NCBI GenBank assembly: GCA_900617975.1
Contig: UZAE01013646.1
Location: forward strand, 1-20,438
From: Rodentolepis nana
Lineage: Eukaryota > Platyhelminthes > Cestoda > Cyclophyllidea > Hymenolepididae
Direction of reading: 5' to 3'
Length of the DNA stretch: 20,438 nucleotides
The notes under the pieces were generated by a model, which was not told the DNA's origin, ran no database searches, and saw only the letters and a list, made by a program, of their open reading frames with translations. The translations under genes and the position numbers were made by a program. How positions within the stretch are numbered: position 1 is the stretch's first letter; each line of letters begins with the position of its first letter. Of this stretch, positions 9,501 through 17,923 are shown piece by piece.

Positions 9501-12500
9501 GCCAATTGTATTTTTGATCTGCACAATGTTGCTAAAGTTAAATAGCGAAACAGAAATCAGCGAAATTAGAACACTCGAGAAATGCGGCGTGCAGGTCTGG
9601 AAATATACTGAGAGATACAACGTAACAAATCTTAAGCGAAAGTGTATTTACAAATGAATTTATATGACCAAATGAAGTTGCCTCTGTAATTTCTAGGCCA
9701 CGTATTATTATTAATGTACTTGTTGTGGCTAAGAAGAACTCGAAATAAAAGTGTCATGGATATAATAAATTTGAAAAATGAGTTAAAGCAACCCCGCATG
9801 TAATTGTGGTCTTCTTACATTTTTCGAAATTTATGCACTGGATAGTCTCATTTAAGTAAATTAACTTCCTAAACAAAACAGTGGTCCTACAATGGATTCC
9901 TGGTCACAGTGGTATTAAAGGCAATGAGACTGCTGACACACTTGCTAAGAAGGGGACAACGATTTTGCAATGCATGGACCGGCCGATGTCTTTTCACACA
10001 ATGAAGACCTTAATCAGGAGAGAATTCCAGACCTCAAGGTGCAATGAACTTAAAGCTCGAACAAAAGAGAAACAGTGGACAGTGGCACTCTCCGACATAC
10101 CCGACTGGCCAAGAATCGAAGCCGTTGCTGAGTTTAGACTACGTACCGGACACGATTGCTTGGCAAAACACCTTCACAGATTGGGAGTATACACTCAACC
10201 CACATGCCCTCTATGTAACCTACATGAGGAAATGGAGAAGATCCACCTGATTCGGTGTCCAGCTCTAAAGACAAGGACGGAAAGCCAAAGATACTGGGAA
10301 GCAAGAAGACTGCTAATGAACTGCTATTAATTATCTGCTATAAATGTACCCCCCCCCCGTCTTGGGGGAAGCTGAAGTCAAAGATTAAGGCCTAATGATA
10401 AATATCATAAAGCCTGCCATTTGAAATAAATAAATAAATACTTCCTAAAATCATAAGAAATAGAATTTAAAGCCAGACAACCTACGGCCCGATTTATTGA
10501 CGATGAGTACTCTCTCTCTCTCTGTGTGTGTGTCTATCTAGCTGTCTATCAAAAAGTTAATTACTTCAAATATCCTCATTGGCACATACTACTTGTCTAA
10601 GAAAAGGGATTGATTTAGTCTTAATACTATACAGTTAGAAACCGGTCGGTAAAACAAGGAGGCCTCTTGATAATAGGCTATTCTTTTTCAGAAAAGGAGA
10701 ACTTTTGTTAACAAATCAGTAAAAAATACATTTAGAATCCATTCTATTTACAATGTTTACCTTCTTCATGTGTAAATCAAAGAAATGGAATTGTACGACG
10801 ATTTACATAATTTATTCAACAAAACAGAGAGGTCATCGCAAAAGTATTTCGTTTCATATGAGTTAATCTTTATTTAAATTTTGTGCCGTATAATATAGAC
10901 ATACAAATTGGAACGAACTCAGTATTTGGTCGCATAACAGGGATATGATATAATTATTAAATGCAAGAGGCTCATAACGGCGATTGTTAGGGTATAATGA
11001 AGGTAAGCAAAACTGCTACGAATGTGTTGATAGAATATTTGTTGTGACTTTGCAATCCGAAAATAAGCCTTATTTGAGTTTTACGCTGTCGGACAGATTT
11101 GAATTGACTAGTTAAATGAGGAATTATGAATAAATTAGCACTAGCAAATCATTGACCTTGAAAACCCAGTAGGCTCTAATACTAATTTTGAACTGGTGTG
11201 GCAAATATTGATTAGTCTTAAGGCCCAAATATTCAAAGTTATCAGTCAAGTTTATTTATCCACTTCTACAAATAGCGCCCTTGATCAGTTCGTAGACAAT
11301 GCCTATGGTTTAAAAGGAAATTAGAAAGTTCAAAACAAAGTTCAATGCATGTTGTTTTATAATAAGTCACAACGTATCTGTTCACCTTCTTCCCCATTGA
11401 CTGTGGGAATTAAAAATTAGCAACATACGGGAAAACTATACCAATATATTTAAGTTAAACTTGTCAAACCGAATGGACGCAATCCTTCTGAACTGACGTC
11501 CCCCCCCCCCAACAGTGGGTGGAAATCGCCCAACTACATGGGGTGCATCGAAATTAATATTAAAACAAAGTTGTTTAAAATATAAAGGGCCAAAAATTTC
11601 ATTAAAATCATTGGCATAAATAGTGGATATTGAGAACAAATTAGTTGATGATCAACTAATGTGGTCTCAATGTGATAAGCGACAAATCCAATTATACGAC
11701 TAATGTTTCTCATTAATAAGCAGCAAATTTGTATTCACTAAATTAGGTAGTCATAATGTGACCATCTCATTCATATTGAAAGGTGAACTCATTTTTTCTC
11801 AACTTAGAAAGAAAAAAAACGAGGAGTCTTTTCATGTCTATGCTGTGATTCTACCGGCTTACTATCTCTCCAAGAATAAATTTTAAGCACATTAATAATT
11901 CAGAAATGCTCCACTAGTACTGCCCATTTATATTAGGGTAAATTTAAGCACTCCAAAATGCACAATATTGTAATAGCATGAGTGCATGTATAAGAGTGCA
12001 AATAAATTTGTCCATCATTCGAATAATAAAGTGCACTAGAACAAAATAGGCAAGAAGCAAAGTGACGCAGAGGCAAACAATTTACCAAAAATGTGTTAAA
12101 TGAAAACTTTATTGCTTGATATGGAAGTCGTTTTAATTAACATCTATGTTTGACCTTCTTTTGGCTAAATTCAAGCATATGCCTCAAGTGAATTATAATA
12201 AATTTGTTTTCAAATTTAATATACTTGATAAATTGTGAAATTTGTGCCCAAGAATTACATATGAGTTACATGGGAACTCATTAATTTACATCTCAAAAGG
12301 ATGAAGGCCTTTAGCTTAGAAGAATCATGCAGGACAGAAATAAAAACAATAAAAGCTAAACTTAGAATTCACTTAGCGGAGTTGCTTAACGCGACAATCA
12401 AAATGCAATTAAAGTCTGGAGGGGTGAGGGGGGGGAGTGATAGAGAGGTATGTGGCAAGGCAAGAGCCTCTGTCAGTAAACACCCATAGATGACCTTCAA

Positions 12501-15500
12501 GATCTCAAGGGCATAAGTTCACACATTCATGGACACGTATCACCTTTTTACCACTTGATAAACATCGTGATTGGAAAATCAAGGTCCATAACAGCTGACC
12601 AAATTTTCATCAAATTTTATCACATCCCAACAAATTAGTACATTTTGGTTAAATGGTCCACTTTTCACCCACAATTTTGTTAAATTAATCACATGGCCAT
12701 CAACAGGAACGAAAATGCAAGCAAGGCTATATTGTAAGAAACTTGTTTTAATCATGCTTCAGTTGAATAATTAGATTCAAATAATTTTTCTTTAGACAAA
12801 AGTTGCTATAAAAAAGAGTAGGTAAAATTGCTGTCATTATCACGAAACGTCCTTTTAATGGAAAGGTGGTAGTTTCTCACACATAGTAAAACAAATTCCT
12901 CAGACAGTTGTCATCATTCGGCAGAATATAATTCAATCCATTATTAATACGTATGTTTACGATTTGAAGTAAATATTTATAGTTTAACCCGATGGAAAGA
13001 GATTCAAATTGCAAAATAAGACAGTGCACTGGAAATGCGCATTCTAGGGTAAAATAGGTGTTGACCAAGTAGCAGTAAAATAAATTGTATTATTGAATTG
13101 TAAATTGGCAATTGCCTTTCTCAAATTTAACTTTTTTCTCCTTTGTTGTGCTTTTGTGAGGCAAAAAATAAGTTTGGCCATTGGCCGCCTATTTCATTTA
13201 TGATTAAATTAACCAAAATTTAATAAATCCCTTACTTACCCTGAAAGGAGACGCTTTGGTAAACATAAGGTAGCGTCTATTCTCTGTGACCCGGGTTAAC
13301 GTGGTGGGGTTTGTTTCGCGACTGTGATGACCATGATGACCACGATGATGGTGATGATGATGTCGGTGGTGATGACTGTGACTGTGCTGGCTGCTACCAT
13401 GACTACTGTTAGAAAGAGATCTTGAGAAGGCGCTGAGTAGAAGCTCTTCCGATTTAGCTTCAACCTGGGGTAGAACTCGTGGAATCACATCACCGGAAGG
13501 TCCTATTGGCAAAAAATTGTCCATATTAAATTGAAACAAATTAGCAACACCTTCTAAGCCTCTAGCTAGAGGTTACCACCAACGGGGTCATGATAGTCTA
13601 GATTTATGAACCTGAAATTAGTTAAGTTTACAACCAAGCTGCTGCAAAAATATATAAGATACAATCTGTTAGTCATGTAACTTCTTTTACGAAATTCCCG
13701 AATTCTTAACTTAGACAAATTGAAACTGGTCTACAAAGTGCATAAGAAAAAATGACATCTTCATTGTGGAAAAATTGGCTTCCTGATCTTTTCTCTTTCG
13801 TTGACCACCTTCCTTAACTAAATCTCAGCCTAAACTAAAATAGTGCCATGTCCAAAAAATTTCCATTCCACTTCAACTCGCACTGTTATTTCGAAAAAAA
13901 CACATAATATTATTCCCATCTTACAAATTCTGCACTTTCAATCTAAATTTTGCACTTTCTTCTAAAAATATGCCCATTGTCATGACAAATTATGACTATC
14001 ATATATAGATTTAAGGACATTGCGTACAATGATTCATTTTATGCTTCAATCAGCTTAAAATGAACCTTGAGTTCGAATAGGACACGTAGAACATGAATCA
14101 GGGTTTATGCAAATTCTTCTGGTTATATAAGTTTTTTACGAACCTAAGGTTGATCTAAGAGACTCGTCGAAAATTAATTCTACACGTATGTTTGCCTGCA
14201 TGACGCGAACAAATCTTAGAATCTCCCCTGAAATCACTAAGCATTGAGGGAGCTCTACCCCTCTGTTTAAACTCAAATAATACCTAATATAATTTGACAA
14301 ACTCCCTCTGCTTTAACCAGTTTGTTTTAAAGAAACACTAGTCAAAATGAACACAATAATCCTTGCCAAAAAAAGAAAATTACCAAATTGTATACTCATA
14401 AAAATCAATTTAGAAGTTGAAGTCTACATTGGAATACGGGAACAAAACGGCCTAAAAAAACTCAGCGAAAACAGTCATATTAGCGAGTTATTACGCCACA
14501 AAAGGAAAGATTACAAATATTTTCAAATTATTTATTGATGAAATGAGTTTACTTTATGGACGGTATTAAGTTTAGCTAAAGATCGATCAATATCCGATAA
14601 AACGAGTTTCGATTTTTCATTCCCAGAATCAAGCATAGCAAATCTCCCAAATTTCATGTTAAATTACGAAAATTTAACGAAATTAATATTGATTTTCTTA
14701 TGCAATTTTACTAGCCCTGGATGTATTCAAAACTTACATAGAAAATGATTAAATTTCAGTTTGAAAAGTTATTTAATGTTTAGCAAAATGTATTTATATA
14801 TAAATGTAAATTGAGAATGCCTTCAAGGGATAGTCGCTTTTCTGACAATTTAATTCAAGTATGCGAAACGAATAATTAGTCTGGCTGAAATGCAGCGTAT
14901 AACAAGCAATCTAAATGAAGGCAGAAATTATGGATGAAAGTATTTACAAGCAAAACAGGGGTCCCGTGTTTCTAGATTTTAATGCAAATAAACAATGGTT
15001 CATGTTTCGTTCATGTTTTCGTTTCCTTGTAGTTAAAAAAAACAAATATTTTTTTGGGAAATGATATCACATTTTGAAGAATTTTACTAAGCAACGTGTC
15101 TTGGCGTATTTTTCACGAAGTAATTGAAACCCAATTTGTGATATTTCCAGTTTTGACATATTCTTTTTGGTAAAATAAATAATGTACATTTGATGCGTTA
15201 AAACTTCGAGAAATCGTAGACACTCAATGCAAACAAACGGATAAGTTAAAAACACTAAGATTTTTTCAAGATATCTTACCTTTTTGTCCGTAATTGGCAG
15301 AGGGATTGGACTAAAACGTTGATAAAATATTATTAATTTCAAAATGTGATTGTGCTCAAGTTATTCATAAAATTACATTTAAAAAATATTTTTAATGAGA
15401 AACAAATAAAGTTAATTTCTCACAGAGCAATTCGTTTTTCGAATTAAGGGTTAACGTCTTGAAATAACATTCTGACCAGTAAATGATACGATAATACCGA

Positions 15501-17137
15501 GTAAGGAGACAATTTCAAAAATCGTTTAAGGGAGGCAAGTTGAGATCCCACTTGAGCAGTTCTAATAGGAAAGTTGGCTCCGCTGTCTCTTTCACGACCG
15601 GGTTTGACAAGCCATTCACATTCTCCGAACCGATTCTTGTCAAACCCATAACCCAGTAGTTAACAGGTGAGTGTGTTGGAAGGAACTCCTGCCTTTATAT
15701 TATAAATCTAACCTTGATAAGTGTCTTTTTTGCTTCAGACAGGGTCGTTTGACCATTTAGAATTCTAGTTCTTGTTTAGAGGAATTGTAATCTACTACAT
15801 AGAGACTTCAACGTATTCTTTCAAAATTGAAAATGATAGATAAACTCAACGACTACCCACACATTATAAGCAAACATTTCCTCAGAGGCAAATTTAGAAA
15901 TGTAGGCCAAATCATTTAAAATTAGGAACTACTCATCGAAGAGAACGAAATCCATTTCATCTGCCTTTATGAATAAAAGAAAATTGCCTTTAATGAATAC
16001 GAAATAGGGGAGGCAGGGGGTGTCCATTCTTCGCTATTAAGATGAGATTTAATAGTTACAAAATTGGAAAAACGGAAGTCCTCAACTTCCGGTAATTATA
16101 AAAAAAGTTTATCCCTAAATCTGAAGTATTTCAAACCTATTTATTAATCCTATTTATCAGTTTTTTCTTCTCAAAAAACTGACCTAATCTAGCCAAATAA
16201 ACTTATTTTAAACACTTAAAACCTATTTTGTGTTCATAAGAGTTGAAAAAAAAACTACAGACCAAAACATACTACTTACCCTTCGTGGTGCATTCTTTAA
16301 TCTAGTTTGAGTAAATTCCAGTGAGCTTTGAGGCATTTCTCTGGGTAGTTTAGAAGGATCTGGTAAATCTCCATAATCATCTCCCTGCTTCTTCTGATTC
16401 GACGAAATCTTCAGCAACTTTTTCATCATCTTATGTGTAGATTTGAGACGTTTCTTTGAACCCTTATAGGAACCACCGCCGTCACTATCATTCACTGAAT
16501 TCAGTGAAATTGACGGGTAATGCAGTGGCGATGAGGATAGACCCGAATTCCCTGAACTTTCAATTGACCCATCATCCTTGGCGCGTTGAGTTGATTGGAG
16601 GAGAGCTCGTGCCACAGCAGGTCCAGTGCCAGCCGTAATCGTATGTGCATGGGGTGGTAATCCGACGCCACTAAATTTGACAGTTGGTAGTTTCAATTTA
16701 TTCGGTGATTCACTCGGGGGTTGTGGGGTTCGACCACCTTTGCTATTCGACTGCTGTTCAGAATGAGTTCGTTGTCGACTTGATCGCAAGTTCTCCACAA
16801 AGAACTGACGGAATCGGGTGTGCATTGGTCGGTTCGGACCACCCGAAGCTGGTCGAGAGTCATGGACCCTCCGGGCACCAGGAGCTGTTAAAAGTACCTC
16901 TTTTCCACCGCTCACTGTCCAGTAGTGACTTTCAGGGGGACCTGAAGTTGTCATGGTATCGTTATCCAATCTCGTATCATCCAGGGCTGGTAAATCTAGT
17001 CCAGCCGCGGTTGGCGTCTCTTCATTCGTATTGGAAACGGTTGCTTTGAGGACCACAAAACGTCCAACGTGGTTTGACTTGGAATCTAATGTATTTGAGA
17101 GGTTGACAGGAGCCACTGAACGTATTGGGATGACTTC
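6309..17137 (-). CDS. PRKAG: AMP-activated protein kinase gamma subunit, multi-exon gene (3' exons outside window)
   Basis: Six exons join in phase: 17137-16280, 15310-15280, 13502-13240, 7738-7699, 7574-7477 and 6558-6309. Together they give about 513 residues. The C-terminal ~115 align by eye to the first CBS region of AMPK gamma: a segment like VYTVLFRHTTCYELMPESAK, then VGKAFRALCENGIRAAPVWN, then GVLTINDF. Established knowledge: gamma subunits bind AMP, ADP and ATP through four CBS motifs and regulate the AMPK heterotrimer in cytosol and nucleus. The GIRAAP arginine and the Asp of LTINDF match nucleotide-contacting positions of the family. About 400 residues precede the CBS core, rich in Ser, Pro, Gly and basic residues, as in long gamma isoforms of insects and vertebrates. 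CBS2 to CBS4 are missing here; the last donor at 6308 points past the left edge or to exons I could not recognise. The start is uncertain (see 17849-17923). Confidence 0.88.
6925..6949. other. Intronic hairpin
   Basis: GTAAAGTG (6925-6932) and CACTTTAC (6942-6949) form an 8-bp stem with a 9-nt loop in the 918-bp intron. Probably incidental. Confidence 0.4.
7477..7574 (-). CDS. PRKAG: AMPK gamma exon, start of the CBS core
   Basis: 98 nt between TTTCTAG and CTTCCA/GTAAGT. It reads ESEVYTVLFRHTTCYELMPE then SAKLVTLDSMLP. This matches the start of the conserved gamma core (family pattern VY..F...H.CYDL.P.S.KLV.FD..L). The spacing from the Tyr of CYEL to the next exon's KAF agrees with the family with no gap. 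It ends in phase 0, directly followed by VGKAF. This exon and the next are the firmest evidence for the gene identity. Confidence 0.92.
7699..7738 (-). CDS. PRKAG: AMPK gamma 40-nt microexon (SPYDFMQTRGKGL)
   Basis: The acceptor TTTTCAG precedes TCT CCA TAC; the donor is CTAC/GTGAGT. The 40 nt give 13 residues plus one base (C), which completes His with the AT of the next exon. It starts in phase 0, matching the end of the His-rich exon and also of the 858-nt exon. It sits just upstream of the conserved ESEVYTVLF segment, so it joins the disordered extension to the CBS core. Only a 124-bp intron separates it from the next exon. Confidence 0.82.
8371..8461. other. Nested inverted repeats
   Basis: GTGGCCAGT (8371-8379) pairs with ACTGGCCAC (8439-8447) and encloses CTTTCAT (8414-8420) with ATGAAAG (8428-8434). 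GTGTTCC (8388-8394) also pairs with GGAACAC (8455-8461). Perhaps a relic of a foldback element. I see no coding content. Confidence 0.5.
8722..9043 (+). mobile_element. SINE-like non-coding retroelement, copy A
   Basis: 322 bp starting GGGGTGTGCGATAGACTTAC. It continues through CACGTGGTGCACCATGGGCA, AAAAAAGTCTATTAACCGGC and a pyrimidine-rich middle, and ends in the LINE-type 3' end (GCTAAAGGGCTAATGATAAC, then GCCTGCCATTTTATGTAA). It matches 2938-3264 along its whole length in reverse complement. Flanks are ATGTTT(C/T)GAAATT at 8709-8721 and 9044-9056, a 13-bp target-site duplication with one mismatch. Open frames across it share no conserved protein, so I treat it as non-coding. I cannot see convincing pol III A and B boxes, so its 5' origin is unknown. 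Read on the minus strand, its 5' end contains GGAG/GTAAGT, a strong splice donor in the sense of the host gene. Confidence 0.8.
9864..9873. repeat. Target-site duplication, left (LINE copy)
   Basis: ACTTCCTAAA, identical to 10440-10449. It sets the left boundary of the inserted LINE fragment at 9874. Confidence 0.85.
9875..10330 (+). pseudogene. C-terminal fragment of retrotransposon pol: end of RNase H plus CCHC finger
   Basis: About 151 intact codons to a TAA stop. The first residues, VLQWIPGHSGIKGNETADTL, match the C-terminal part of an RNase H domain: the His loop GHSG and the final catalytic Asp of NETAD. Near the end, CPLCNLHEEMEKIHLIRC gives C-X2-C-X9-H-X3-C, a zinc-finger-like motif common at the C terminus of RNase H-bearing LINE polyproteins. 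RYWEARRLL closes it. Reverse transcriptase, endonuclease and the first catalytic RNase H residues are missing because of the 5' truncation, so it cannot be active. The fragment has no stop or frameshift, again suggesting youth. Similar pol C-termini are common in arthropod genomes (recalled, not searched). Confidence 0.88.
10349..10368. repeat. C10 run with complementary G5 in LINE 3' UTR
   Basis: Ten C at 10349-10358, then GTCTT and five G. The two can pair as a short hairpin in the LINE RNA. Run length may be unreliable. Confidence 0.7.
10440..10449. repeat. Target-site duplication, right (LINE copy)
   Basis: ACTTCCTAAA directly after the AAAT tail, identical to 9864-9873. Confidence 0.85.
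10510..10550. repeat. Compound microsatellite (CT)n(GT)n(CTAT)n
   Basis: CTCTCTCTCTCTCT followed by GTGTGTGTGT and TCTATCTAGCTGTCTATC. It lies 60 bp to the right of the LINE copy. Confidence 0.9.
11500..11510. repeat. Poly(C) run (11 bp)
   Basis: Eleven C, in an otherwise AT-rich intron. I found no clear family match around it. Confidence 0.85.
11629..11671. repeat. 43-bp near-perfect palindrome
   Basis: Two 21-bp arms around a single central G at 11650 pair at 19 of 21 positions. The inner ten pairs are perfect (ATTAGTTGAT / ATCAACTAAT) and the outer seven are perfect (ATTGAGA / TCTCAAT). It lies in the 5.5-kb intron of the AMPK gamma gene. It may be a cruciform or a fold-back relic; the loop is too short for a normal miRNA precursor. 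Confidence 0.8.
13240..13502 (-). CDS. PRKAG: AMPK gamma exon with His-rich tract
   Basis: 263 nt: two bases completing a codon, then 87 codons, ending in phase 0. The acceptor is a T-rich tract ending in TTTTTTGCCAATAG and the donor is TTCAGG/GTAAGT. The product begins PSGDVIPRVLPQVEAKSEEL, passes through a Ser-rich stretch and enters a His tract of about 25 residues (SHSHHHRHHHHHHRGHHGHH). It ends RRYLMFTKASPFR before the SPYDF exon. The His codons are CAC/CAT mixed, so this is not a simple microsatellite, although it probably arose by repeat expansion. The frame also runs upstream through the acceptor without a stop for some codons, so an alternative first exon reading from a Met at about 13524 is possible but less likely. 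Confidence 0.82.
13503..15279 (-). other. 1777-bp intron, no other gene seen
   Basis: Lies between the microexon donor (15279) and the His-rich exon acceptor (13503). It is AT-rich. The plus-strand frame at 14347-14538 is Lys/Asn/Ile-rich and looks random. Confidence 0.6.
13555..13576. other. Short palindrome upstream of the His-rich exon
   Basis: CCTCTAGCTAGAGG is a perfect 14-bp palindrome about 60 bp upstream (in gene sense) of the acceptor at 13503. It is too short to assign a role. Confidence 0.4.
15280..15310 (-). CDS. PRKAG: AMPK gamma 31-nt microexon (SNPSANYGQK + G)
   Basis: Found by phase logic. The long exon ends in phase 0, but the His-rich exon needs one incoming base. Between them, an acceptor (CAACGTTTTAG) and a donor (AAAAAG/GTAAGA) bracket 31 nt that read SNPSANYGQK plus one base. 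That base, G, completes a Gly codon with the GA of the next exon. The length fits (1 mod 3) and both splice sites are good. It carries no domain. A different unseen exon in the 1777-bp or 969-bp introns could do the same job, so transcript evidence would settle it. Confidence 0.68.
15515..15694 (-). other. Intronic patch open in two minus-strand frames, with a 12-bp-stem hairpin
   Basis: GC content rises well above the intron. One minus frame is open from 15694 to a TGA at 15517-15515 (59 codons, with an ATG at 15649). It reads HSPVNYWVMGLTRIGSENVN and later VVKETAEPTFLLELLKWD. A second frame over the same bases is also open for more than 40 codons and reads GFDKNRFGECEWLVKPGRER. GGGTTTGACAAG (15600-15611) pairs perfectly with CTTGTCAAACCC (15636-15647) around 24 nt. 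It looks like a piece of a dispersed repeat or a coding relic. I do not recognise a family and give it no function. Confidence 0.4.
16280..17137 (-). CDS. PRKAG: AMPK gamma exon encoding the disordered N-terminal extension
   Basis: 858 nt, exactly 286 codons, phase 0 at both ends. The acceptor is TTATTTTAG before GAA GTC ATC and the donor is CGAAGG/GTAAGT. The product begins EVIPIRSVAPVNLSN and has no recognisable fold. It is rich in Ser, Pro, Gly, Thr and Asn, with a basic stretch KKRLKSTHKMMKKLLK near residues 230-245 and an acidic-to-proline segment GDDYGDLPDPSKLP after it. It contains many possible Ser/Thr phosphosites. Composition is clearly coding: GC is higher than in the flanking introns, and the minus frame is open for 286 codons. 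Open frames on the plus strand over the same bases are shadows. Long N-terminal extensions are typical of isoform-specific gamma variants; the role here is inferred only. Confidence 0.85.
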
Positions 17138-17848
17138 CTAAAATAAGTAAAAATAAACCGAAATAGACTAAGGACAACAGTTATATATGCTCATCTATTA
17201 CTATTATTATGTACTGAAAATCTCACATTGTTTGATAAGTTTATAAGAAAATGAACATATATATATATAGAAATGAATGAGTGATTGGCAGTGAAATCGA
17301 AATGCAGAAGATAGTTTTATTTACATGTATACAAACTTTAAATAGTTTTTGAGGGCCCTTAATTTTGTGGAATACAGAAAGCGTTTCGAAAGTTATTTTA
17401 AGACCTTTTCATTAACAGACATTTTTCTAATAACTTTTAAAAATAATAATTCCTTTTTTACAAGTTTTAACGCCTTCTGTCATTTGAGAATTTGGGGCTT
17501 ATTACTGAAATGAGGCCCTGAATTGGCAAATGTTGCGAAATGGAGAGTGAAATCTATCGATACACAACACAGCTGCATGAATTACAAATTATTGGATAAT
17601 GAATTTACCTGTTAAGAAGTTGTAAATGAGCCTAATTAAATTCCGTGTTAAGCTGTGTGTGGCTAATTGAGAATAAATGGGACGGATCTAGAGATCAGGT
17701 GGTTGGTCAGTGCGAGTGAGTAAGGTGTGCAATTAGCGCGGCGAGAAGCTTGCCCACGGGGCGTACGTATAGACAGTTTAGAAGGAAAGGACAGCAATAC
17801 GCAGGCACGAGGTAGAAATATGGCAGGACGACGATTTATTTCGCTTAC
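17138..17848 (-). other. Probable first intron of the AMPK gamma gene
   Basis: 711 bp if the exon ending at 17849 is right. AT-rich on the left with a short AT repeat at 17257-17269, GC-richer towards 17690-17848. No other exon seen. Confidence 0.35.
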
Positions 17849-17923
17849 GCTCATTGTGCGAGAGTTTGACCAATGACACGCACCCTCAGTGGGCGCGTGC
17901 GTGCGTGTGTGCATCCCATTCAT
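17849..17923 (-). CDS. Possible first coding exon of the AMPK gamma gene
   Basis: On the minus strand a reading frame with Met codons at 17923, 17914 and 17854 runs into the donor ATGAGC/GTAAGC (exon end 17849) in phase 0. The 858-nt exon begins in phase 0 after a good acceptor, so the join would read ...NSRTMS then EVIPIRSV. The frame lies in a GC-richer patch next to clustered CCAAT boxes, as expected for a promoter-proximal exon. The translation has no recognisable motif and the donor is not perfect consensus. The start could be any of the three Met codons, or the true first exon could lie elsewhere or beyond the right edge. Confidence 0.35.

Larger units (their letters stand above)
9874..10439 (+). 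mobile_element. 5'-truncated non-LTR retrotransposon (LINE) copy with target-site duplication
   Basis: A 566-bp insertion in the AMPK gamma intron, antisense to the gene. It begins CAAAACAGTGGTCC, inside an RNase H coding region, and ends in a short (AAAT)n tail. The 10-bp sequence ACTTCCTAAA flanks it exactly at 9864-9873 and 10440-10449. 5' truncation, a simple-repeat tail and a perfect duplication are the marks of target-primed reverse transcription. The 3' UTR carries C10 followed by GTCTTGGGGG, then the family 3' end CTAATGATAAATATCATAAA with GCCTGCCATTTGAAATAAAT. The perfect duplication suggests a fairly recent insertion. RNase H points to I/R1-like LINE groups rather than RTE or CR1. 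Confidence 0.88.
7739..13239 (-). other. 5501-bp intron of the AMPK gamma gene carrying retroelements
   Basis: It runs from the donor at 13239 to the acceptor ending at 7739. It contains SINE copy A, the LINE copy, the nested inverted repeats, the palindrome and two small GC homopolymers. The remaining pieces (7739-8370, 9057-9863, 10551-11499 and 11672-13239) are AT-rich with no coding signal. A G-rich spot, GTGAGGGGGGGGAGTG, lies at about 12425. Confidence 0.7.

Noticed and set aside
9411..9657. Open frames on both strands just before the LINE
   Set aside because: They lie outside the duplication-defined boundaries and have no retroelement or other domain.
11629..11671. Palindrome as a microRNA precursor
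   Set aside because: The one-base centre leaves no proper loop; typical precursors have longer loops and arms.
15580..15660. Possible tRNA suggested by the hairpin and a GGTTCGGAG motif
   Set aside because: No cloverleaf, no acceptor stem and no A box could be fitted.
16684..17049. 121-codon plus-strand open frame
   Set aside because: It is antisense to the 858-nt AMPK gamma exon, whose minus frame is longer and splices correctly.
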